From Holophagaceae bacterium UBA692 (GTDB lineage Bacteria > Acidobacteriota > Holophagae > Holophagales > Holophagaceae), in NCBI GenBank assembly GCA_002297665.1, contig DBMS01000044.1, positions 335-5,901 on the forward strand: DNA of 5,567 nucleotides, given 5' to 3'. The notes below the pieces were generated by a model, which worked only from the letters and a program-made list of their open reading frames with translations, was not told the origin of the DNA and did not search any database. Made by a program: the position numbers and the translations under genes. Shown here one piece after another: positions 1-5,567 of this stretch; the first letter of the stretch is position 1, and every line of letters starts with the position of its first letter.

Positions 1-1
1 C

Positions 2-1243
2 GCCATGGCCCAGGCCGAGGCCGAGCGCATCCCCCAGGCCGGGGCGCTGCCGGACCCGGTGCTCTCCCTCGGCATCCAGAACGACGGGTTCAAGAAGATC
101 CAGGTGGGGCAGATGGAGAGCAGCTACTACTCCATCATGGTCACCCAGCCCCTGCCCTGGCCCGGCAAGCGCGGCCTGCGCGGCGACATCGCCCGCATGG
201 GCTCCCAGGCCGCCATGGCGTCCTCCAGCCGGGTGCGGCTCACGCTGGAAGCCGACGTCCGCCGGAGCTACGTGGCCCTGCTCCTGGTGCGGAGCCAGCT
301 GCGGCTCCTGGACGAGCAGGCCCTCTTCCTGCGCCAGGCCGAAGCCACGGCCCGGGCGCGCTACGAGGTGGGCCAGGGGGCCCAGGCCGACCTCCTGCGG
401 GCCCAGCTTGAGCGCACCCGGCTCGAGCAGTCCAGGCTCGACCTCCAGTCCGAGGAGCGAAGCGCCCTGGCCGCCCTCAACCGGCTGCGGGCCCTGCCCC
501 CCGACACGCCCCTGCCCACGGAGCGCACCCTGGAGCAGGTGCCCGAACCTCCCGCCATCGCCGCTTCCGAGGCCACGGCGAGCGCCCTGGGCCTCAGCCC
601 TGAGCTCAAGGCGGCCCGCCTGGGCGTGACGCAGGCGGAGAAGTCCCTGGAGCTGGCCCGCCTGGACCGGCGCCCCGACTTCGCCGTCTCCGCGGGATAC
701 ATGCCCAGGGGCGGCTTCGATCCCATGTGGACCGCCAGCGTATCCGTCTCGCTTCCCGTGTGGCAGAAGCGCAAGCAGGCCCAGGCCGTGGTGGAGCAGG
801 AGCATCGCCGGAAGGCTTCGGGCTCCGAGGTGGAGAGCCTGGAGGCCCTGGTGGGCCAGCGCGTGCGGGAGCGCGCCGCCCAGATGGACGCGGCGCTGGG
901 CGTCATCCGCCTCTACCGCGGCGGGCTCCTGGTGCAGAGCGAAACCAGCTTTCGCGCGACGCTCTCCCAGTACGAGGTCGGCAAGGTGCCCTTCCTGTCG
1001 GTGCTGGAGGCCCTCAACGGCTGGATCGCCGACCAGAGCGGCCTTCTCCAGGCCCAGGCCAAGGCCCAGGCCATCCACATCGCGCACCGGGAATTGAACC
1101 TGGGCGCCGCGCCGCCCATCGGCGCCACGTCCCTGGGCGGCACGGCCCTGGGCGGCGGCGGGGGGGCCTCCATGTCCGCGGGCGCCCGCAAGGGCGCGGC
1201 GGCGGAAGCTCCGGGCGAATCGTCATCCATGAAATCCATGTAG
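2..1243 (+). CDS. TolC-family outer-membrane efflux protein (CusC/CzcC-like), 5' partial
   Basis: This is the outer-membrane channel of a tripartite metal efflux pump, expected to form a trimeric beta-barrel with a long periplasmic alpha-barrel that receives substrate from the adaptor and RND pump downstream. The frame is already open at the window edge. The first in-frame ATG (position 5) is probably not the real start, because no signal peptide is visible and the protein begins inside the helical part (AQAEAERIPQAGALPDPVLS), where family members usually have an N-terminal region before it. Numbering from that ATG, the TolC internal duplication is clear. Residues 5-57 resemble 208-257 (helix, PDP/RPDF strand, then QPLPWPGK versus SLPVWQKRK). 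The motif YEVGQGAQADLLRAQ (120-134) is echoed by YEVGKVPFLSVLEAL (323-337). The C-terminal 45 residues or so are low-complexity Gly/Ala/Ser ending in SSSMKSM. The stop lies 10 bases before the adaptor gene, indicating one operon. Family assignment is firm; the metal-pump subtype is inferred from the neighbours. Confidence 0.93.
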   Translation, partial: AMAQAEAERIPQAGALPDPVLSLGIQNDGFKKIQVGQMESSYYSIMVTQPLPWPGKRGLRGDIARMGSQAAMASSSRVRLTLEADVRRSYVALLLVRSQLRLLDEQALFLRQAEATARARYEVGQGAQADLLRAQLERTRLEQSRLDLQSEERSALAALNRLRALPPDTPLPTERTLEQVPEPPAIAASEATASALGLSPELKAARLGVTQAEKSLELARLDRRPDFAVSAGYMPRGGFDPMWTASVSVSLPVWQKRKQAQAVVEQEHRRKASGSEVESLEALVGQRVRERAAQMDAALGVIRLYRGGLLVQSETSFRATLSQYEVGKVPFLSVLEALNGWIADQSGLLQAQAKAQAIHIAHRELNLGAAPPIGATSLGGTALGGGGGASMSAGARKGAAAEAPGESSSMKSM

Positions 1244-1246
1244 AGG
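1242..1246 (+). promoter_or_regulatory. Likely ribosome binding site of the adaptor gene
   Basis: The purine run AGAGG ends seven bases before the ATG at 1254 and overlaps the TAG stop of the upstream outer-membrane gene. This supports ATG 1254 as the start and suggests that termination of the first gene and initiation of the second are coupled. It is a short motif judged by eye. Confidence 0.5.
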
Positions 1247-1253
1247 CCATCCC

Positions 1254-2522
1254 ATGAGCCAGAACCCATCCTCCCTTCCCCGCACCGCAGCCCTCATGCT
1301 CCTGGCCCTGGCCGCGGGCGTGGGCGGCACCCTCCTGCTCCGGCCCCGCCCCAGGCCAGCCGCCCCCCAGGAACCGCGGAAAGTCATGTACCAGTGCCCC
1401 ATGCACCCCCAGATCATCCAAGACCACCCGGGCGACTGCCCCCTGTGCGGCATGGCCCTGGTGGCCATGGACGGGTCCGGGGCCTCCGGCCACGACGACC
1501 CCGAGGGCCATTCCACCGTCACCATCGACCTGGAGCGCCAGCAGCTCATCGGGCTCACCACCACCAAGGTGGCCGAGGGCTCCGTGGGCGGTGAGATCCG
1601 CACCACCGCCCGCATCGTCCCGGACGAGACCCGCATCCGCCACATGCACGTCAAGGTGGACGGGTACGTGGAGAAGCTCTTCGTGGACTTCGTGGGCATG
1701 CCCGTGGCCAAGGGGCAGCCCCTCTTCACCTTCTACAGCCCCGATTTCGTCTCCGCCCAGCAGGAGTACCTCCTGGCCCTGCGCACCCGCAAGGCCCTCC
1801 AGGGCGGGGAGCGGGAAGGCAGCGGCCAGGAGCTGCTGGATTCCGCCAGGCGCCGCCTGGCGCTCTGGGACGTCGCCCCCGCCGAGCTCGACGAGCTGGA
1901 GCGCTCCGGCCAGGTCCGGAAATCCCTGACCCTGCGTTCGCCCATCGCGGGGGTGGTCACGGCCAAGACGGCGGTGGAGGGCAACCGCCTGACCCCCGCC
2001 GACACGCCGTTCGAGATCACCGACCTGGGCCACCTGTGGGCGGTGGCCGACATCTACGAGCCCGAGCTGCCCCGCCTCAAGGTGGGCATGGCCGCGGCGC
2101 TCACCCTGGGGTCCTTCCCCGGCCGGACCTTCACGGGGCGGGTCGCCTTCATCGATCCCCAGGTGGACCCCAAGACCCGCACCATCAAGGCCCGGGTGGA
2201 AGTCGCCAACGGCTCGGGCCTCCTCAAGCCCGAGATGTACGGCGAGATGGTGATCCGAAGCCAGGCCCGCAAGGGCCTCGTGGTGCCCGTGGACGCCGTG
2301 CTGGACGCCGGCACGCGCAAGATCGTCTTCGTGGCCCTGGGCGAGGGCCGGTTCGAGCCCAGGGAGGTGCGGACCGGGTCGAACCTGGGCGAGTCGGTGG
2401 AGGTCCTCTCCGGCGTCGAGGCCGGGGAGAGCGTGGTCAACCGCGCGAACTTCCTCGTGGATTCCGAGTCCCGCCTGAAGGCGGCCCTCGCCCACATGGC
2501 GCCCGGCGCCGGAAAGAGCTGA
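1254..2522 (+). CDS. cusB: CusB-type periplasmic adaptor (membrane fusion protein) with N-terminal heavy-metal-binding domain
   Basis: This periplasmic adaptor joins the RND pump to the outer-membrane channel and probably passes metal to the pump. Residues 11-30 form a hydrophobic signal or anchor segment after R10. There is no lipobox cysteine, so it is not an obvious lipoprotein. Residues 44-72 are a heavy-metal-binding motif, VMYQCPMHP...PGDCPLCGMALV, with candidate ligands C48, M50, H51, C62, C65 and M67. A His/Asp-rich linker follows (HDDPEGH, 80-86). The core is typical of the family: first lipoyl half around 133-165 (VDGYVEKLFVDFVGMPVAKGQPLF), a short helical hairpin around 165-225, second lipoyl half around 227-258 (LRSPIAGVVTAKTAVEGNRL), a beta-barrel around 260-335 (containing DPQVDPKTRTIKARVEV) and a membrane-proximal domain around 340-405. 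Its 422 residues are close to the roughly 400 of E. coli CusB. No CusF domain is fused at the C-terminus. The start is supported by the ribosome binding site and by the signal segment directly after it. CzcB-type Zn/Co/Cd adaptors are the alternative, but the Met/Cys motif and the partner pump favour Cu/Ag. Confidence 0.95.
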   Translation: MSQNPSSLPRTAALMLLALAAGVGGTLLLRPRPRPAAPQEPRKVMYQCPMHPQIIQDHPGDCPLCGMALVAMDGSGASGHDDPEGHSTVTIDLERQQLIGLTTTKVAEGSVGGEIRTTARIVPDETRIRHMHVKVDGYVEKLFVDFVGMPVAKGQPLFTFYSPDFVSAQQEYLLALRTRKALQGGEREGSGQELLDSARRRLALWDVAPAELDELERSGQVRKSLTLRSPIAGVVTAKTAVEGNRLTPADTPFEITDLGHLWAVADIYEPELPRLKVGMAAALTLGSFPGRTFTGRVAFIDPQVDPKTRTIKARVEVANGSGLLKPEMYGEMVIRSQARKGLVVPVDAVLDAGTRKIVFVALGEGRFEPREVRTGSNLGESVEVLSGVEAGESVVNRANFLVDSESRLKAALAHMAPGAGKS

Positions 2523-2524
2523 GG
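2521..2524 (+). promoter_or_regulatory. Likely ribosome binding site of the RND pump gene
   Basis: GAGG overlaps the TGA stop of the adaptor gene and ends five bases before the ATG at 2530. It supports that start and suggests coupled translation of adaptor and pump. It is a short motif judged by eye. Confidence 0.45.
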
Positions 2525-2529
2525 CGGCC

Positions 2530-5500
2530 ATGATCCAGCGAATCATCCGGTTCTCCGCGGAGAACAAGTTCCTGGTGCTGGCCGCGGGCCTCGTGGCCCT
2601 GGTCATCTCCTTCTGGGCCATGCGCACCATCCCCCTGGACGCCCTGCCGGACCTCAGCGACACCCAGGTGATCGTCTACTCCAAGTGGGACCGGAGCCCG
2701 GACCAGGTGGAGGACCAGGTCACCTACCCCATCGTCACCAGCCTGCTGGGGGCCCCCAAGGTCAAGGCCGTGCGGGGCCTGTCGGACTTCGGGTTCAGCT
2801 ACGTGTACGTCATCTTCGAGGACGGCACCGACATCTACTGGGCTCGCTCCCGCGTGCTGGAGTACCTCAGCAAGATCACCGCGGGCCTTCCCCAGGGCGT
2901 CAAGACCGAACTGGGCCCGGACGCCACCGCCGTGGGCTGGGTCTACCAGTACGCCCTGGTGGACAAGAGCGGCAAGCACAACACCGACGAGCTCCGCTCC
3001 ACCCAGGACTGGTTCGTGCGCTATGCCCTGCAGGCGGTCCCCGGCGTGGCCGAAGTGGCCACCGTGGGCGGCCAGGCCCGCCAGTTCCAGGTGAGCCTCA
3101 ACCCCAACAAGATGGCCGCCTACCGCATCACCGTCGACAAGGTGATCGCCGCGGTGAAGGCCGCCAACAACGAAGGCGGCGGCCGCCTGGTGGAGTTCAG
3201 CGGCCGGGAGTACATGGTTCGCGGCCGCGGCTACGCCAAGACCACCCAGGACCTGGAAAGCGCGGTGCTCAAGGTCGAAGGGGGAACGCCCGTGCGGCTC
3301 TCGGACGTGGCCACGGTCAGCCTGGGGCCCGAAATGCGCCGCGGGCTGGCGGACCTGGACGGCCAGGGCGACGTGGTGGGCGGCATCGTCGTGATGCGCC
3401 AGGGCGAAAACGCCCTGGCCGTCATCGGCCGGGTGAAGGACAAGCTCAAGGAACTCAGGGCCTCCCTGCCCGCGGGCGTGGAGGTCCTGCCCGTGTACGA
3501 CCGCTCCACGCTCATCGAGAGGGCCATCGCGACGGTCAAGGACAAGCTGGTGGAGGAGATGATCGTCGTCTCCATCATCATCCTCGTCTTCCTCTGGCAC
3601 ATCCCGTCGGCCATCGTGCCCATCGTCACCATCCCCCTCAGCGTGGCCCTGGCCTTCATCCCGATGCTCCTCATGGGGCAGAACGCCAACCTCATGTCCC
3701 TGGCCGGCATCGCCATCTCCATCGGCGTGCTGGTGGACGGGGCCATCGTGGAGGTGGAGAACGCCTACAAGAAGCTGGAGCACTGGGTGAGCGGCGGCCG
3801 CAAGGGCGACTTCCACAAGGTGCGCCTGGAGGCCCTGCTGGAGGTGGGGCCCAGCGTCTTCTTCTCGCTGCTGGTCATCGCCATCGCCTTCATGCCCGTG
3901 TTCACCCTGGTGGACCAGGAAGGGCGCCTCTTCCGGCCCCTGGCGTACTCCAAGAACCTGGCCATGGCCATCGCGGCCATCCTGGCCCTGACGGTGGACC
4001 CCGCCATGCGCATGCTCTTCGCGCGCATGGACCCCTTCACCTTCAAGCCCAGGTGGCTGGCCTGGGCCGCCACCCAGGCCCTCGTGGGCACCTACTACCC
4101 CGAGGAGAAGCACCCCGTGAGCCGCTTCCTCCACCGCATCTACGAAGGGCCGTGCCGCTTCGTGCTCCGGCACGCGAAAGCCACCATCGCCGTGGCCGTG
4201 CTCATGGTGGTGGCCACCATCCCCGTGTTCATGCGCCTGGGGTCCGAATTCATGCCGCGGCTGGACGAAGGCACCCTCCTCTACATGCCTTCCACCCTGC
4301 CCGGCCTGAGCCAGACCGAGGCCCAGCGCATCCTCCAGGTGCAGGACCGCCTCATCCGCACCGTGCCCGAGGTGGAGCGCGTCTTCGGAAAGGCGGGGCG
4401 GGCCGACACCGCCACCGACCCCGCCCCCTTCTCAATGATGGAGACCGTGATCCAGCTCAAGCCCGAGGAGCAGTGGCGCGAGACGAAGCGGTGGTACTCC
4501 TCCTGGGCGCCCGGGTGGGCCAAGTCGATCCTGCGGGCCTTCTGGCGCGACCGCATCACCGAGGAGGACATCGTCGCCGACCTGGACCGCGCCGTGCGGC
4601 TCCCGGCCATCCCCAACGCCTGGACCATGCCCATCAAGGCCCGCATCGACATGCTCTCCACGGGCATCCGCACCCCGGTGGGCCTGAAGGTCAACGGCGC
4701 CGACCTGAAGGTGATCCAGCGGATCGCCGTGGAGGCCGAAGGCATCCTGCGCAACGTGCCGGGCACCCGGAGCGCCCTGGCCGAGCGCACCGCGGAAGGC
4801 TACTTCCTGGACTTCGAGCTCAAGCGGGACCAGCTTGCCCGCTACGGCCTGAGCGTCGAGGAGGCCAACATGATGGTCATGACCGCCATCGGCGGCGACA
4901 ACCAGACCACCCTCTTCGAGGGCCGGGCCCGGTATCCCGTGAACGTGCGGTACGCCCGGGACTACCGTGAGAGTCCCGCCGCCCTGGGCCGCGTCCTGGT
5001 GCCCCTGCCCAACGGGTCGGCGGTGCCCATGGAAGCCATCGCCGACATCAAGCTGGTGCCGGGCCCCGGCATGATCCGCGACGAGAACGGGCTGCTCAAC
5101 GGCTACGTGCTGGTGGACTTCGACACCTCCAAGACCGACGTGGGCACCTACGTCACGCACGCCAAGGCCGCCATCGAGAAGGAGCTCAAGCTCCCCGCCG
5201 GCTACAGCCTGGACTGGAGCGGTCAGTTCGAGAACATGATCCGGGTGAAGGAGCGCCTCAAGCTCATCGTCCCCATCACCCTGGTCCTGATCTTCGGCCT
5301 GCTCTACGCCAACACCAAGAGCGCCTTCAAGGCCTCCCTGGTGATGATGGCCGTGCCCTTCTCGGCCATCGGGGCCTTCTGGCTCATGTGGATCCTGGGC
5401 TACAACACGTCGATCGCCGTGTGGGTGGGGCTCATCGCCCTGCTGGGCCTGGACGCCGAGACGGGCGTCTTCATGCTGCTCTTCCTCGACCTCTCCCACG

Positions 5501-5567
5501 ACGAGGCCCGGAAGGCAGGCCGCCTGAACACCACCGGCGACCTGGTGGAGGCCATCATCCACGGCGC
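2530..5567 (+). CDS. cusA: CusA-type heavy-metal RND efflux pump (HME family), 3' partial
   Basis: This is the inner-membrane, proton-driven pump of the tripartite system. The frame has no stop from ATG 2530 to the window edge (1012 codons). By comparison with E. coli CusA about 70 residues are missing, including the last two membrane helices. Segments in order: TM1 around 13-31, followed by the HME signature PLDALPDLSDTQVIV and FEDGTDIYWARSRVLEYL; periplasmic porter domain; TM2-TM4 around 344-410 with LVDGAIVEVEN (D403, E410); TM5 around 441-461; TM6 around 476-497; TM7 around 551-568; second porter domain; TM8-TM10 around 911-986. The three E. coli Cu(I)/Ag(I)-binding methionines M573, M623 and M672 correspond to M586 (LLYMPSTLPG), M636 (FSMMETVIQLKP) and M708 (RIDMLSTG). 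Proton-path acids D405 and E939 correspond to D403 and E977. Several other E. coli relay methionines are replaced, and two segments of about 20 and 23 residues are extra. It follows the adaptor gene by 7 bases. Family is certain; Cu/Ag specificity is likely but inferred. Confidence 0.96.
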   Translation, partial: MIQRIIRFSAENKFLVLAAGLVALVISFWAMRTIPLDALPDLSDTQVIVYSKWDRSPDQVEDQVTYPIVTSLLGAPKVKAVRGLSDFGFSYVYVIFEDGTDIYWARSRVLEYLSKITAGLPQGVKTELGPDATAVGWVYQYALVDKSGKHNTDELRSTQDWFVRYALQAVPGVAEVATVGGQARQFQVSLNPNKMAAYRITVDKVIAAVKAANNEGGGRLVEFSGREYMVRGRGYAKTTQDLESAVLKVEGGTPVRLSDVATVSLGPEMRRGLADLDGQGDVVGGIVVMRQGENALAVIGRVKDKLKELRASLPAGVEVLPVYDRSTLIERAIATVKDKLVEEMIVVSIIILVFLWHIPSAIVPIVTIPLSVALAFIPMLLMGQNANLMSLAGIAISIGVLVDGAIVEVENAYKKLEHWVSGGRKGDFHKVRLEALLEVGPSVFFSLLVIAIAFMPVFTLVDQEGRLFRPLAYSKNLAMAIAAILALTVDPAMRMLFARMDPFTFKPRWLAWAATQALVGTYYPEEKHPVSRFLHRIYEGPCRFVLRHAKATIAVAVLMVVATIPVFMRLGSEFMPRLDEGTLLYMPSTLPGLSQTEAQRILQVQDRLIRTVPEVERVFGKAGRADTATDPAPFSMMETVIQLKPEEQWRETKRWYSSWAPGWAKSILRAFWRDRITEEDIVADLDRAVRLPAIPNAWTMPIKARIDMLSTGIRTPVGLKVNGADLKVIQRIAVEAEGILRNVPGTRSALAERTAEGYFLDFELKRDQLARYGLSVEEANMMVMTAIGGDNQTTLFEGRARYPVNVRYARDYRESPAALGRVLVPLPNGSAVPMEAIADIKLVPGPGMIRDENGLLNGYVLVDFDTSKTDVGTYVTHAKAAIEKELKLPAGYSLDWSGQFENMIRVKERLKLIVPITLVLIFGLLYANTKSAFKASLVMMAVPFSAIGAFWLMWILGYNTSIAVWVGLIALLGLDAETGVFMLLFLDLSHDEARKAGRLNTTGDLVEAIIHG

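Noticed and set aside
5..7. ATG at position 5 as the true start of the outer-membrane protein
   Set aside because: The frame is open upstream, no signal peptide follows this ATG, and the protein would start within the helical TolC repeat. The gene most likely begins outside the window.
727..1257. 176-codon + frame overlapping the end of the outer-membrane gene
   Set aside because: It is an Arg/Gly/Pro-rich shifted reading and not a separate gene. It is kept only as the alternative tail in the G-tract finding.
1014..2663. 549-codon open frame on the - strand opposite the adaptor gene
   Set aside because: It is an antisense shadow caused by G/C-biased third positions. The translation is His/Gly/Ala/Asp-rich with no recognisable domain, and the + strand carries an unambiguous CusB protein.
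2437..4173. 578-codon open frame on the - strand opposite the pump gene
   Set aside because: It is the same antisense artefact. The composition is dominated by His, Gly, Asp and Val, with no fold signature, and it spans the adaptor-pump junction.
2685..4970. 761-codon open frame on the + strand in another frame inside the pump gene
   Set aside because: The product is almost only Gly, Arg, Pro, His and Ala, as expected of a shifted reading of GC-rich DNA. The real frame, from 2530, encodes a full HME-RND protein.
4432..5562. 376-codon open frame on the - strand opposite the 3' part of the pump gene
   Set aside because: It is an antisense shadow with biased composition, no domain and no convincing ribosome site.
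1..5567. RNA genes, insertion sequences, CRISPR arrays, terminators or attachment sites
   Set aside because: The three coding regions occupy essentially all of the sequence. I saw no tandem spacer-repeat pattern, no transposase-like protein and no hairpin followed by a T-run.

Overview
The window holds most of one operon for a tripartite heavy-metal efflux pump of the CusCBA/CzcCBA type (HME-RND family), with all genes on the + strand. In order they are a TolC-family outer-membrane factor (5' end cut off by the window), a CusB-type periplasmic adaptor, and a CusA-type inner-membrane RND pump (3' end cut off). The three genes fill almost the whole window. The two intergenic gaps are 10 and 7 bases, and in each the Shine-Dalgarno-like sequence overlaps the preceding stop codon. 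There is no visible room for an internal promoter, terminator, RNA gene, mobile element, attachment site or CRISPR array.

The pump needs an outer membrane, so the host is a Gram-negative-type bacterium. The DNA is very GC-rich, with nearly every third codon position G or C. This bias creates several long open frames on the opposite strand and in the other + frames that are not genes. A high-GC lineage such as Acidobacteriota (Holophaga/Geothrix-like) or a myxobacterial/deltaproteobacterial group would fit, but that is a guess from style, not evidence of taxonomy.

Functionally, the CusA protein takes metal from the periplasm or inner membrane and is driven by proton flow. The adaptor links it to the outer-membrane channel, which releases the ion outside the cell. 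The three periplasmic methionines that bind Cu(I)/Ag(I) in E. coli CusA are all present here (M586, M636, M708). The adaptor carries an N-terminal Cys/Met/His metal-binding motif. Together these favour monovalent copper/silver export over Zn/Co/Cd export. Unlike E. coli cusCFBA, no cusF gene lies between the outer-membrane and adaptor genes, and no CusF domain is fused to the adaptor.

I see no new biological system. The points worth a second look are divergences from E. coli CusA/CusB: loss of several transport-relay methionines, two extra segments in the pump of about 20 and 23 residues, extra membrane aspartates, a Cys-containing metal site on the adaptor, and a G-tract in a low-complexity tail of the outer-membrane protein. 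Comparisons with E. coli proteins use sequences and numbering recalled from memory and aligned by eye.
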